From: UBA10438 sp964432155
GTDB lineage: Bacteria; Bacteroidota; Ignavibacteria; Kapaibacteriales; Kapaibacteriaceae
DNA length: 64,000 nt
Reading direction: 5' to 3'
Assembly (NCBI GenBank): GCA_964432155.1
Contig: CAYSMF010000009.1
Location: 1 to 64,000, forward strand
Shown here piece after piece: positions 27,083 to 36,297 of the stretch. The position numbers were made by a program, and so were the translations under genes. How positions within the stretch are numbered: position 1 is the stretch's first letter; each line of letters opens with the position of its first letter. The notes under the pieces are model-generated. The model saw only the letters and a list, made by a program, of their open reading frames with translations. It was not told where the DNA came from and ran no database searches.

Positions 27083-27520
27083 TTAACGCTTCGGCGTTAC
27101 ATCCTGAATCCGCGTGATCCACCACATGTTTTGTGCGTTGATCGTCGTGAACTGCATCATGCGGATGTAGTCGACGGTGATGCGAACATTGTGTGCTGTT
27201 GCACTTACGGTATCGATTGATGTTTCTGTGATTGCCTTGCCGCCCATCACGGTTTTCCATCGAACCAGGTCATCTGCTAACTCAAACTTCTCGATCGCCA
27301 AGAGCGGTCCGCCCGAGCTATTGCGCAACAGTTCCGTTGCTGCCGTTGTATTGCCGCTATCGAGTTCTGCTTTGAACAAGTGCACAACTCCAGGTGCTGA
27401 GCGCTGACTGCGTTCGATCTGGCGTTGGCGACGTTGCGCGCCCCCTATGATGAACAACTCGCAGCCGACGGCTACCAGTGAAAACAAGCTCACGAGTCCT
27501 ATTGCCAAGCGGTGTGTCAT
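27083..27520 (-). CDS. Hypothetical probable lipoprotein, DUF4878/NTF2-like
   Basis: A 145-residue protein. Start 27520 is chosen because its ATG overlaps the hydrolase stop as ATGA, as is usual here; an in-frame ATG at 27532 is possible. The N-terminus is hydrophobic and runs to VAVGC, a weak lipobox, so it may be a lipoprotein. The rest (FKAELDSGNTTAATELLRN, then a beta-rich C-terminus) recalls small NTF2-like/DUF4878 export proteins, but I do not recognise it with confidence. Last gene of the rimM-trmD-hydrolase run. Confidence 0.65.
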   Translation of the reverse strand: MTHRLAIGLVSLFSLVAVGCELFIIGGAQRRQRQIERSQRSAPGVVHLFKAELDSGNTTAATELLRNSSGGPLLAIEKFELADDLVRWKTVMGGKAITETSIDTVSATAHNVRITVDYIRMMQFTTINAQNMWWITRIQDVTPKR

Positions 27521-28374
27521 CGAGTAAGCCATGTGCTTGCGTGCGAAATCATGTCGACCAACCCTGGTGTGATTCGATCTACTGGGTGTGTCATCCCAAA
27601 CGTGTGTGTCGTATTCGAGATAACGGTAAGCTCTGCATCACATTGTGAAGCCGTGCGAAGAGCAACAATCTCGCTGAGGGGTACTGTAAGGTCGGCTTCT
27701 GCATGGATAAAATGCAACGCAGGACCACATGCGCGTGCAGCCGACACGAGGGAGAGACGGTCGGCATTCTGCTCGAGGTCGTGGACGTACGACATATTCA
27801 TGCGAAGTTGCTGACCTGTCCGCTCGTTGGTAAACGTCATCCCTCCATCACGTTCCCATTGTTCTCGCTGCCGTGGCGTCCAGCGTAGCCATGTACCTAC
27901 AGAGTTGAGAACAACGGTGCGAACTTGGCGGTCGGGGTTCGCTGCGAGAAGTTCACTCGTAACAATCTGTGCAATACCACCACCACGGGAGTGGCCGATG
28001 AGGAACAGTCTCCCGTCCCAACGATCGCGCACGGCGGCAAACTCCTCGCTCGTCGAGACGGCAGTAAGCATGTCGTGTACGTCGTCGACTTCGCGTGAAA
28101 TGGTATTTCGCGCAAAGGCGTCGGTATCCTGGACCATCCACGAGGTACCGTTCATGCCATTGAGCGAGTAGTCCATGCGCATCGACATGATGCCGAGTTG
28201 CGCAGCGCTCTGTGCGATCCACGGAAGGAAGCTGTAGTTGCGAAACCCCTTGAACCCGTGAAGGATCAGCAGGAGGGGAACGCGAGCCTCGTCGGACGTA
28301 GCAGGCGTAACCGTTGCGTGCAGGATGTCGTTGTGTCGGTTTGCAATCTGGTGCGTGGTTTCGGCAGTGATCAT
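27517..28374 (-). CDS. Alpha/beta hydrolase
   Basis: A 285-residue serine hydrolase. LLILHGFKGFRNY provides the oxyanion region, LFLIGHSRGGGIAQ the nucleophile elbow (Ser in GHSRGG), and an Asp in FIHAEADLTVPL and His in ISNTTHTFGMTHPV complete the likely triad. Substrate unknown; the layout resembles dienelactone hydrolase/acyl-peptidase-like esterases. No signal peptide, so cytoplasmic. ATGA overlap with trmD upstream and with the 27083 gene downstream indicates one operon. Confidence 0.87.
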   Translation of the reverse strand: MITAETTHQIANRHNDILHATVTPATSDEARVPLLLILHGFKGFRNYSFLPWIAQSAAQLGIMSMRMDYSLNGMNGTSWMVQDTDAFARNTISREVDDVHDMLTAVSTSEEFAAVRDRWDGRLFLIGHSRGGGIAQIVTSELLAANPDRQVRTVVLNSVGTWLRWTPRQREQWERDGGMTFTNERTGQQLRMNMSYVHDLEQNADRLSLVSAARACGPALHFIHAEADLTVPLSEIVALRTASQCDAELTVISNTTHTFGMTHPVDRITPGLVDMISHASTWLTR

Positions 28375-29075
28375 TGTTCACCATCCTTTGCCAACAGGTC
28401 GGGTCGGCGTGATTGCGTCTTCGCGAGTGATTGCTCCTGTCGCCATGCTCGAATCAACGCGTGATTGCCACTGAGCAAGACATCGGGGACTGTGAGATCG
28501 CGAAACACTGCAGGCTTGGTATACATGGGCGCGTCGAGTACGCCGTGCATGAACGAGTCATCCAAGACGCTTTCGGCATCACCCACAACGCCGGGAATGA
28601 GGCGTACGATTGCATCGGTGAGCACACCGGCAGCGATCTCGCCCCCTGTCACTACATAGTCGCCAATGGAAATCTCGCGTGTGACGAGCACATCGCGAAT
28701 ACGTTGATCGATGCCCTTGTAATGTCCGCACAGCAGAATCAGATTCCCAGCGAGTGACAAGGCATTGCACGTCGCCTGGGTAAGGACCTCGCCATCAGGA
28801 CAGAGGTAGATGACGTCGTCGTAGGTGCGTTCACGTTGAAGTGCTTCGATGCAGGCAAACACTGGTTCGCACTGAATGATCATGCCAGCGCCGCCACCAT
28901 ACGGTGTGTCGTCGATGTGACGGTACTTGTCGGTCGCGTAGTCGTGCAGGTTGTGCAGAACGATCTCAACGTGACCGCGTTCGCAAGCGCGACCGACGAT
29001 CGATGTGGAGATGATCGACTCGAGAACCTGCGGTACAACGCAGACAATGTCGATCCGGAGTGGCGCGTTAGGCAT
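28371..29075 (-). CDS. trmD: tRNA (guanine(37)-N1)-methyltransferase TrmD
   Basis: Methylates G37 of tRNAs reading CNN codons, preventing frameshifting. The 234-residue SPOUT knot enzyme shows RHIDDTPYGGGAGMI, LCGHYKGIDQRI, EISIGDYVVTGGE and the C-terminal SGNHALIRAWR. ATG 29075 gives the usual N-terminus (PLRIDIVCVVPQ); an in-frame upstream start at 29129 adds 18 unrelated residues. It overlaps the end of rimM by 8 bases, the classic rimM-trmD pairing. Confidence 0.97.
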   Translation of the reverse strand: MPNAPLRIDIVCVVPQVLESIISTSIVGRACERGHVEIVLHNLHDYATDKYRHIDDTPYGGGAGMIIQCEPVFACIEALQRERTYDDVIYLCPDGEVLTQATCNALSLAGNLILLCGHYKGIDQRIRDVLVTREISIGDYVVTGGEIAAGVLTDAIVRLIPGVVGDAESVLDDSFMHGVLDAPMYTKPAVFRDLTVPDVLLSGNHALIRAWRQEQSLAKTQSRRPDLLAKDGEQ

Positions 29076-29610
29076 CGTTATCTTCCGACGTAGTGCGAGT
29101 AATGTCGCGCAAGCCCGGCAGAAGATCAATCGTAATGCGTCGTTGTGCTATGTCGACCTGCTTGATTACGTCGTCGATGACCGGCAACGGGATTGTTGAT
29201 CCATCAGGCGTCGTCACAACCCACACGTCGTTCGCTGGCATCAGCCACACATCGGTTACTGTACCAACAGCTTCATCGTCGATCGTTACCACGCTGCAGC
29301 CCTCGATATCACCGATACGATGCCGGTCGGCATCATCTACGCCAACATCAGCACTTGATGCATACACCGCTTGATCGGCGAGTGCTGCTACGGCCTCAGC
29401 ACTGGTGAACTCCTGCAGTCGGAGCGTCGTGCGGTGAGTTGTTGATGTGTATTCGGCCACGGTGTACATCGTGACAAAGTCCCGACTGAAGCCAATGCCA
29501 ATGCGAGCTCCCGGTGCCAGTGGTTGCGGTAGCGACAGTGCATCGACGAGCACTACCGTGCCGTCGAGTCCGTGCGAACGTCCGATCACACCGATGTATT
29601 CATCTACCAT
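29068..29610 (-). CDS. rimM: Ribosome maturation factor RimM
   Basis: Binds S19 and helps 30S head maturation. The visible features are the N-terminal EYIGVIGRSHGLDGTVVL barrel and a C-terminal PRC-barrel (DIEGCSVVTIDDEAVGTVTDVWLMPANDVWVV to PVIDDVIKQVDIAQRRI). About 180 residues from ATG 29610; a GTG at 29637 would add nine residues. The start lies only about 30 bases after the T-run of the sigma-factor terminator, leaving little room for a separate promoter. Overlaps trmD. Confidence 0.94.
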   Translation of the reverse strand: MVDEYIGVIGRSHGLDGTVVLVDALSLPQPLAPGARIGIGFSRDFVTMYTVAEYTSTTHRTTLRLQEFTSAEAVAALADQAVYASSADVGVDDADRHRIGDIEGCSVVTIDDEAVGTVTDVWLMPANDVWVVTTPDGSTIPLPVIDDVIKQVDIAQRRITIDLLPGLRDITRTTSEDNDA

Positions 29611-29641
29611 ACGTGCATCATCGAGGTTGAGCGTCACAAAT

Positions 29642-29668
29642 AAAAAAGGGCATGTGAATCACATGCCC
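29642..29668 (-). terminator. Rho-independent terminator of the sigma-factor gene
   Basis: On the minus strand a 9-bp stem (GGGCATGTG, loop ATT, CACATGCCC; plus coordinates 29648-29668) is followed by six Ts (29642-29647). It lies 25 bp after the sigma-factor stop and just before rimM. Confidence 0.88.
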
Positions 29669-29693
29669 TACGAAGTTACGGGATGTTCAGCGC

Positions 29694-30557
29694 TTAGCCG
29701 AGATACGTGCGAAGCGTCTTCGAACGTGATGCGTGGCGCAGGCGACGAATGGCCTTCTCCTTGATCTGGCGTACACGTTCACGTGTGAGGTTGAACTTCT
29801 CGCCAATCTCTTCCAGTGTGAGTGCTTGCTGATCGTCGAGACCGAAGTAGAGGCGGATGACTTCTGCTTCGCGCTCGCTGAGCGTATTGAGCACTTGTTG
29901 AACCTCGACGCGCAGCGACTCACGCATGAGTTCGCTGTCGGGAGGGGGCTGCTGGTCGTTCGGGAGAATGTCGAGCAGACGGTTGTCTTCGCCCTGCACA
30001 AACGGCGCGTCCACCGAGAGGTGACGTCCGGAAATCTTGATTGTCTCTGAGATCTCAGCAATCGACATCTCGAGCTGCTCTGCCAGCTCGGCAGCGGTCG
30101 GTTCACGCTCGTACTGCTGTTCGAGTTCCGAGAACTTCTTGCCGATCTTGTTCAACGCACCAACACGGTTCAGCGGCAGACGCACAATACGTGACTGCTC
30201 TGCAAGTGCCTGGAGAATCGACTGGCGAATCCACCACACCGCATAGGAGATGAACTTGAAACCGCGCGTCTCATCGAAACGCTTAGCAGCCTTGATCAGA
30301 CCAAGGTTACCTTCGTTAATCAAGTCGCCAAGGGAGAGGCCCTGGTTTTGGTACTGCTTAGCCACCGAAACCACGAAGCGAAGGTTCGCCTTTACCAGAC
30401 GCTCAAGGGCCATTGAGCCCTCGAAACCGCCACGCTTGATGGCTTGTGCGAGCACAATCTCGTCGTCACCCGTGAGCAGGTCAACGCGACCAATCTCCTG
30501 CAGGTACTTATCGAGCGACTGGCTCTCGCGGTTCGTGTATTGTTTGGTAATCCTCAT
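29694..30557 (-). CDS. rpoD: Primary RNA polymerase sigma factor (RpoD/SigA, short Bacteroidota type)
   Basis: A 287-residue housekeeping sigma factor. MRITKQYTNRESQSLDKYLQ starts the protein directly at region 1.2, so region 1.1 is missing, as in Bacteroidota SigA. Region 2 has LRFVVSVAKQYQNQGLSLGDLINEGNLGL and FKFISYAVWWIRQSI. Region 3 follows RLPLNRVGALNKI, and region 4.2 contains LTLEEIGEKFNLTRERVRQIKEKAIRRLR. This sigma should read TAnnTTTG -7 elements, which recur in this window. A TAACTTTG element lies at 30644-30651, and a terminator follows the gene. Confidence 0.95.
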   Translation of the reverse strand: MRITKQYTNRESQSLDKYLQEIGRVDLLTGDDEIVLAQAIKRGGFEGSMALERLVKANLRFVVSVAKQYQNQGLSLGDLINEGNLGLIKAAKRFDETRGFKFISYAVWWIRQSILQALAEQSRIVRLPLNRVGALNKIGKKFSELEQQYEREPTAAELAEQLEMSIAEISETIKISGRHLSVDAPFVQGEDNRLLDILPNDQQPPPDSELMRESLRVEVQQVLNTLSEREAEVIRLYFGLDDQQALTLEEIGEKFNLTRERVRQIKEKAIRRLRHASRSKTLRTYLG

Positions 30558-30643
30558 CGGCTGACCTCGGGTTGCATATCAAAGCAGTGGGAAGACGGAA
30601 CACACCTCCCCTTCGTGCAGAACGGCCATGGGCCGCGGGGCTG

Positions 30644-30651
30644 CAAAGTTA
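30644..30651 (-). promoter_or_regulatory. Candidate -7 element for rpoD
   Basis: Minus-strand TAACTTTG (TAnnTTTG), predicting a leader of roughly 80 bases before the rpoD ATG. It overlaps the stop codon of the upstream S41 protease gene. No -33 TTG at normal spacing. Confidence 0.4.
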
Positions 30652-32289
30652 ATGATCCGACGGGACTTGGCTGCCTAAAATCGCGTGGTATTTCGGGGTC
30701 GAGAGGAGTTCTCGAGCGACACGAACCACGGGGTCGACAGCGAGGGATCGCTCCTCTCGAGCTGAGGGGGCGTCGAAACGTGCCCGGATTTCGCGGTCTA
30801 GGTGCGCAGAAAGCACTCGCTGGTTCTGGCGGATCGACTTTTCGACCTCCCGGTCGATCGAGCGCTCGGCATAGTCGAGACCCTGCATGGCGGCCCCCGA
30901 CCAGCCGGCAGATGTTGCGGTCGACCGAACTTTCGCCAGCTCTGCGAGCACAGGCGAACGGTCGGCAGGACGCAAGGCTGCAACTGACCGAACGAAGCTG
31001 TCAATAACTGCTGGCGTCACGGTAAACCCAGCAGGGAGAGCGTCCATTCGGGCTGTGTACCTGGTGGCAAATCGTCCGAACGCATAGGTGTCGTCGAGAT
31101 AGGCGAGCGCAGCAGGCAGGACCGAATCCGTCACCGTGGTGTCGGGTGCAATGCCATGACGCTCTTCAACACGACGTCCATTACGCGTCGCGTACACACG
31201 CGCCGAATCCGCGATAGCACGCTTACGGTAGACAGCTTTTTGGATGCTTCGACCTGACGGTGTGTAATAACGCGATGTCGTGAGCTTTAGCGATGCATCG
31301 TTGGGCATCGGAACAACCGTTTGCACAAGCCCCTTACCGAATGATGGTCGTCCGACAATGATGCCGCGGTCGAGATCCTGAATTGCTCCGGCAACGATCT
31401 CCGACGCTGATGCGCTACGCTCGTTGATGAGCACTGCGAGCGGATACGCTGGATCGACGGGATCGTCCTGCGTGGTGTACTCGCGCGTTTCGCGAATGCC
31501 ACGACCACGTGTGCTCACAACAACGCTCCCACGAGGAAGAAATACTTCGGCCACATCTACGGCTGCATCAAGCAGGCCACCGGGATTGTCGCGCAAGTCG
31601 AGGATAATGCCCTTGAGTTGCTGCTTTTCTCTCAGCGACGCGATAGCATCACGAATGGCATTGCCAGAGCCGCGACCAAAGCGCACGAGGCGCACGTACC
31701 CGATGTCGCCAGGAAGAATCTGGGCATGCCCAACAAGTTCAAGTGGTAGGGAGGCGCGCGGAATGTTCCGAACGATGGTATCGCGAAGTCCTGGTCGTGT
31801 GAACTTGAGTACAGCCATGCTGCCAGGCACGCCGCGCGAATACGTGCGCAGACCGGAGGGGGCAAGTGTGTCGGTGCGGTTACCATCGACAGCAACCAAG
31901 TGATCGCCAACGCGCACGCCAGCAGCATTTGCTGGACCGTCAGCGCGCACATCGAGGATGGTTAGCAGACTGTCGCGTGTGCCAACGGTAAACCCGAAGC
32001 CAACGTAGGATCCACCGGTAAGAACGTCAATGTCTTCCGACTCGTCGCCCCGCATGTACACGCTGTACGGATCGAGACTCTTGAGCATGGCATCAATACC
32101 AACTTCAACGAGATCCTCGGGTGCGAGTGTGTCGACGTAGCTCGACGTGACTTCGCGGAACACTGATCCAAACGCTTCGATCGATCGCGCAAGGCGAGCG
32201 TACGACGAACCGTCTTCCGACGGCACGTGCCCTGCTTGCAGTGCAGCGCTCGTGAATAGGCAGATGGATATGAGGAGTCGAATCTTCAC
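30649..32289 (-). CDS. S41 family C-terminal processing protease (CtpA-like)
   Basis: A 546-residue periplasmic protease. Signal peptide about 1-19, a PDZ domain near 90-165 (GGSYVGFGFTVG to GVRVGDHLVAVDGN), and the S41 core with DLRDNPGGLLDAAVDVAEVFL. The catalytic Ser lies within SASASE (292-297) and the catalytic Lys is K319 in RPSFGKGLVQ. Such enzymes trim or degrade envelope proteins by their C-termini. About 170 residues after the core are helical and Arg-rich with no known domain. Starts with GTG overlapping the glyS stop (GTGA). Confidence 0.93.
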   Translation of the reverse strand: MKIRLLISICLFTSAALQAGHVPSEDGSSYARLARSIEAFGSVFREVTSSYVDTLAPEDLVEVGIDAMLKSLDPYSVYMRGDESEDIDVLTGGSYVGFGFTVGTRDSLLTILDVRADGPANAAGVRVGDHLVAVDGNRTDTLAPSGLRTYSRGVPGSMAVLKFTRPGLRDTIVRNIPRASLPLELVGHAQILPGDIGYVRLVRFGRGSGNAIRDAIASLREKQQLKGIILDLRDNPGGLLDAAVDVAEVFLPRGSVVVSTRGRGIRETREYTTQDDPVDPAYPLAVLINERSASASEIVAGAIQDLDRGIIVGRPSFGKGLVQTVVPMPNDASLKLTTSRYYTPSGRSIQKAVYRKRAIADSARVYATRNGRRVEERHGIAPDTTVTDSVLPAALAYLDDTYAFGRFATRYTARMDALPAGFTVTPAVIDSFVRSVAALRPADRSPVLAELAKVRSTATSAGWSGAAMQGLDYAERSIDREVEKSIRQNQRVLSAHLDREIRARFDAPSAREERSLAVDPVVRVARELLSTPKYHAILGSQVPSDH

Positions 32290-33719
32290 GCTTCAAGACG
32301 ACGGCGAATCTCGCCAGTTAGTGCGTCCGTGTGAACACGGATCTGCTGCATCGTATCGCGATCGCGAAGCGTGACAGTTGAGTCACTCATTGTCTCACCA
32401 TCGATGGTGATGCAGAATGGCGTACCAACTTCGTCTTGGCGGCGGTACCGACGTCCAATTGCTCCGCTCGTGTCGTAGTCAACACGGAAGGAGCGCTGAA
32501 GATTCCGCATGATGGCCTCGGCTGCTTCCGGCATGCCGTCCTTGTTGACCAGTGGAAGCACTGCTGCGGTCACTGGCGCGAGCGACGGCGCAAAGCGCAT
32601 CACGGCGCGTGTCTCCGAACCGCCATCACCGGTTGGTACTTCTTCTTCAGCATAGGCATCGCACAGCACAGCCATAAAGGTCCGTGTTGCACCAACAGCT
32701 GTCTCGATCACATATGGAGTGAAGCGATCCTTGGTCACGGTATCGACGTACTCAAGCTTCTTGCCTGAGAATTCTTGGTGACGTCCAAGGTCGAAATCTG
32801 TGCGTGAGTGAATACCCTCAACCTCGCCCCAACCGAATGGGAACAAGTACTCGATGTCTTCTGCAGCCGCTGCATAGTGCGCGAGCTTTTCGTGTGGCTT
32901 GCGATGCAGGTGGTCGGCCTTGATGCCAAGGTTGTTTACGAACCAATCCCAACGCGCTTGACGCCAGTAGTCGAACCACTCACCCTCGGTGCCGGGCTTG
33001 ATGAAGAACTGCATCTCCATCTGTTCAAACTCACGTGTGCGGAAGAGGAAGTTCTTGGTGTTGATCTCGTTGCGGAAACTCTTCCCGATCTGCGCGATGC
33101 CAAACGGTGGCTTCATGCGCGCAGCGTCCATGACGTTTTTGAAGTTGACAAAAATGCCTTGCGCTGTCTCTGGTCGGAGGTACACCACGTTTGCTGCATC
33201 CGCGACGGGACCGACGTGTGTCTCGAACATCAGATTGAAGTTGCGAACCTCTGTCCAGTCGGTTGTGCCAGAGATAGGATCAGGAATCGCATTGTCGACA
33301 ATAATGCGGTAGAGGTCGTCGTTGTTTTGTGCAGCCGTCAGCTGTGCTTCAACGCGATCAGCATCGGCTGTTTTGTTCTTTGTTCGCAGACGCTGGATAA
33401 ACTCCTCGATCAAGTTGTCGGCGCGATGGCGCGACTTCGACGTCTTGTTGTCGATCATCGGGTCGGAGAACTGCTGGATGTGCCCGGATGCCTCCCACAC
33501 GCGTGGGTGCATCAAGATCGACGAGTCGATGCCGACGATGTCGGTGCGGTAGGTCATGGCCTTCCACCACGAGTCCTTGATGTTGCGCAGGAGCTCCACG
33601 CCGAGCGGACCAAAGTCCCAGCAACCATTCAGGCCGCCATAGATCTCGGAGGATTGGTAGACAAAGCCCTTACGCTTGGACAGGGACAGAATTGCGTCGA
33701 GTGTTGTAGAAGATGCCAT
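32286..33719 (-). CDS. glyS: Glycine--tRNA ligase (homodimeric type)
   Basis: Charges tRNA-Gly. The 477-residue single-chain class II enzyme (the alpha2, archaeal/eukaryal-like type, not the alpha2beta2 form) shows SLSKRKGFVYQSSEIYGG, the motif 2 region AQIGKSFRNEINTKNFLFRTREFEQMEMQFF, and SRTDFDLGRHQEFSGKKLEY, with a C-terminal anticodon-binding domain (FRVDYDTSGAIGRRYRRQDEVGTPFCITID). ATG 33719 is the conserved start; the frame opens upstream to 33767. A TATCTTTG -7 element is at 33749-33756. Confidence 0.97.
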   Translation of the reverse strand: MASSTTLDAILSLSKRKGFVYQSSEIYGGLNGCWDFGPLGVELLRNIKDSWWKAMTYRTDIVGIDSSILMHPRVWEASGHIQQFSDPMIDNKTSKSRHRADNLIEEFIQRLRTKNKTADADRVEAQLTAAQNNDDLYRIIVDNAIPDPISGTTDWTEVRNFNLMFETHVGPVADAANVVYLRPETAQGIFVNFKNVMDAARMKPPFGIAQIGKSFRNEINTKNFLFRTREFEQMEMQFFIKPGTEGEWFDYWRQARWDWFVNNLGIKADHLHRKPHEKLAHYAAAAEDIEYLFPFGWGEVEGIHSRTDFDLGRHQEFSGKKLEYVDTVTKDRFTPYVIETAVGATRTFMAVLCDAYAEEEVPTGDGGSETRAVMRFAPSLAPVTAAVLPLVNKDGMPEAAEAIMRNLQRSFRVDYDTSGAIGRRYRRQDEVGTPFCITIDGETMSDSTVTLRDRDTMQQIRVHTDALTGEIRRRLEA

Positions 33720-33748
33720 GGAGAGAGAATGATGACGAACAAGTTGGT

Positions 33749-33756
33749 CAAAGATA
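33749..33756 (-). promoter_or_regulatory. Candidate -7 element for glyS
   Basis: Minus-strand TATCTTTG (exact TAnnTTTG), about 30 bases before the glyS ATG. No clear -33 TTG. Confidence 0.5.
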
Positions 33757-33826
33757 CGAACGCCCATAGTTGCGTAAGTTTATGGCTTGTATGGTGATGA
33801 CTGCGAATTCTCAGAGGTTTCCACGC

Positions 33827-35845
33827 ATGGTTCGTCTACGGCAATTCATTGGTTGTATCCTCGCGCTGGTGGTCTTGTTCTCGACCGTTGAGGCACAGAT
33901 GCCATCCGGTAAGGATAAAGTGACCATCGCACCGATCCCCGCAATTCAGGGGGCTGCGGGCGATACTGTCCTTGTGAAGATCTCGATGAAGATCGCAAAG
34001 CACTGGCACACGTACGGCTTTACCAAGACGGTTGGTCCAGATGGGCTGGGTCCAGACAACACGACACTCACGGTTGCCCCTGGCTCGGTTGCCAAGCTCG
34101 CCGGTAAGCCGAAGGTGCTCAAGGGTTCACACAAGAAGTACGACGAGTCGTACCAGACGACACTCGAAGAGCTCGATGGCAACGTCGAAGTTCAAGTTGC
34201 TGTTGTCCTCGATCGTGCGCTACCTGTCGGCAAGACTTCGTTGAAGTTCACGTTTGGGATGCAGATGTGCGATACGACATCGTGTCTCCCATTTGAAGAC
34301 TTCGACCCGATCACCGTCCCAGTTACTGTCACGGATATCTACAAGGGTCCAGCAGACGAAGCGGTCGTTCCAGCCACAACGCAATCGAGCGTTGACTCGC
34401 AGAGTGCTGCCATTGCGCCTGCTGTTGTTGGCGATCAGACGATTGAAACAGAAAAGTCGAAAGGACTCTGGAGCTTCTTCTTGTATGCAATGGGTGTTGG
34501 CTTCCTCGCCCTGCTCACACCATGTGTGTTCCCAATGATTCCGATCACAGTGTCGTTTTTCACGAAGCGCCACGAGAAGAGCAAGGGTAAGGGGCTGCAA
34601 GAGAGTCTGCTGTTCGGACTCGGTATCATCTCAACGTTTACTGCCGTCGGAATCATTGCTTCGGTCATCTTTGGCGGCACGGCTGTGCAGGACTTAGCAG
34701 CCAATCCATGGCTGAATCTCGGTATCGGTGCACTCTTTATGGTGCTGGCCTTCAATCTGTTCGGCGCGTTCGAGATCCAAGTTCCGGTTTCGATCATGAA
34801 TGCCTTGAACAAGAAGTCGCAAGGCGACGGCAAGGTTGCGATTCTGCTCATGGGCCTCACCTTCTCGCTTACGTCATTCACCTGCACGGTGCCATTCGTT
34901 GGAACGCTGCTCCTGAGTGCTTCGGGCGGCGACTATCTCTATCCTGCGGTAGGTACGCTTGGCTTTGCTACAGCATTCGCATTGCCATTCGTTGGCTTGT
35001 CGATGTTCCCGTCGTTGCTCGTGCGTCTTCCACGCGCTGGCGGCTGGATGAACAACTTGAAGGTCGTCATGGGCTTTCTCGAGATCGCTGCAGCAATCAA
35101 GTTCTTCTCGACGGCAGAGTTCATTTTCGGACTCGGTCTGTTGCCACGCGAAGTATTTCTTGCTGTGTGGGCTGGCGTTTGCTTCCTCATCATGCTCTAC
35201 CTTCTCGGTACGTTTAAGATGAAGCTTGATTCGCCCCTTGACAGCGTGAGCGGTATTCGTGCATTGTTTGCGGTGATCTTTGCAACTCTCGCATTCTGGT
35301 TTGTAGGTGGCATGCTCGGCAAGCCACTCGCATCGGATCTCGAAGCACTCCTTCCACCTGAGAATTACCACGAGCTTCTGCTCGAGATGAACACTGGTGT
35401 GGCAGCACCACCGACATCATCCAAGAGTGGAAGTGCCGCAGAAGGTGCGACGATCGCACAAACGGGGACGTCTGTGCACGACGGACTCACGTGGTACTCA
35501 AATCTCGACGAGGCGAAACGCGTGGCAGCACGCGAGAACAAGCCAATCTTCATCGACTTCACGGGGTTCTCTTGCGTGAACTGTCGTAAGATGGAGAAGG
35601 CCGTATTCCCTCAGCCAATGGTTGTCGAAGCATTCAAGAAGTTCGTGCTCGTGCAGTTGTATACCGACCGAAAGTCCGAGCCATATATCTCGAATCAGAA
35701 TCTTCTGAAGACGTATGGCACGGTAGCCAACCCGTTGTACGTCATTCTGCGTTCAGATGGCACCTACGTCGCGCAGTCGGGATACCAGCTTGCGTATACA
35801 TCGAATCCGCAGACGTTTGTTGAGTTCCTCTCCAAGGCGCTGTGA
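33827..35845 (+). CDS. dsbD: Thiol:disulfide interchange protein DsbD family
   Basis: Moves reducing power from cytoplasmic thioredoxin across the inner membrane. The 672 residues begin with a signal peptide (MVRLRQFIGCILALVVLFSTVEA). The N-terminal alpha domain has its redox pair C148/C153 (MCDTTSC). An eight-helix membrane domain with FLALLTPCVFPMIPITVSFF and SFTCTVPFVGTLLL carries the transmembrane Cys residues. The C-terminal thioredoxin domain holds C583 and C586 (SCVNCRKMEK). ATG 33827 is chosen for the signal peptide; in-frame upstream codons reach 33770. Its stop overlaps the GNAT start. Clients may include cytochrome c maturation or periplasmic isomerases; none are adjacent. Confidence 0.94.
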   Translation: MVRLRQFIGCILALVVLFSTVEAQMPSGKDKVTIAPIPAIQGAAGDTVLVKISMKIAKHWHTYGFTKTVGPDGLGPDNTTLTVAPGSVAKLAGKPKVLKGSHKKYDESYQTTLEELDGNVEVQVAVVLDRALPVGKTSLKFTFGMQMCDTTSCLPFEDFDPITVPVTVTDIYKGPADEAVVPATTQSSVDSQSAAIAPAVVGDQTIETEKSKGLWSFFLYAMGVGFLALLTPCVFPMIPITVSFFTKRHEKSKGKGLQESLLFGLGIISTFTAVGIIASVIFGGTAVQDLAANPWLNLGIGALFMVLAFNLFGAFEIQVPVSIMNALNKKSQGDGKVAILLMGLTFSLTSFTCTVPFVGTLLLSASGGDYLYPAVGTLGFATAFALPFVGLSMFPSLLVRLPRAGGWMNNLKVVMGFLEIAAAIKFFSTAEFIFGLGLLPREVFLAVWAGVCFLIMLYLLGTFKMKLDSPLDSVSGIRALFAVIFATLAFWFVGGMLGKPLASDLEALLPPENYHELLLEMNTGVAAPPTSSKSGSAAEGATIAQTGTSVHDGLTWYSNLDEAKRVAARENKPIFIDFTGFSCVNCRKMEKAVFPQPMVVEAFKKFVLVQLYTDRKSEPYISNQNLLKTYGTVANPLYVILRSDGTYVAQSGYQLAYTSNPQTFVEFLSKAL

Positions 35846-36297
35846 TGATGCGTGTGGTGCCCTTAACACCTGAGCGTTTTGATGACTTCATCGCGTTGGT
35901 GTGCGCACTGGCCGATTACGAAAAGCTTGACCGACCATCTCACGATGCAATCGAGCGATTGAGCGCTGATGCATTCAGTGAAACGCCGCGGTACTGGGCA
36001 TTCCTTGCGGTAAACGACGCGGACGAGGCCGTAGGGTATGCTATCTGTTTGGAGACGTACTCGTCGTTCCTTGCCAAGCCAACGATGTATCTCGAGGACA
36101 TCTTCGTGCGTGAGGATGCACGCACACATGGTGCTGGGTCTGCACTGTTTGCAACTGTTGTCGAGCTAGGTCGTTCGCGAGGGTGCGGACGCGTCGACTG
36201 GCAAGTGCTTGACTGGAATACGCTGGCACGTGATTTCTATCAATCACGGGGCGCTTCTGAAATGTCGGAGTGGCTGCTCTATCGCATTACGCTGTAG
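35845..36297 (+). CDS. GNAT family N-acetyltransferase
   Basis: A 150-residue acetyltransferase. The acetyl-CoA fold is shown by YLEDIFVREDARTHGAGSALFATVVELGRSRGCGRVDW, followed by VLDWNTLARDFYQSRGA. This matches the diamine/spermidine-like GNAT branch, but the substrate is unproven. The start is within TGATGATG, sharing bases with the dsbD stop; a second ATG at 35848 is equally possible. Its end overlaps the panC 3' end by 11 bases. Confidence 0.88.
   Translation: MMRVVPLTPERFDDFIALVCALADYEKLDRPSHDAIERLSADAFSETPRYWAFLAVNDADEAVGYAICLETYSSFLAKPTMYLEDIFVREDARTHGAGSALFATVVELGRSRGCGRVDWQVLDWNTLARDFYQSRGASEMSEWLLYRITL

Noticed and set aside
32808..33797. 329-codon plus-strand frame opposite glyS
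   Set aside because: Entirely antisense to an unmistakable glycyl-tRNA synthetase; no motif and no ribosome site.
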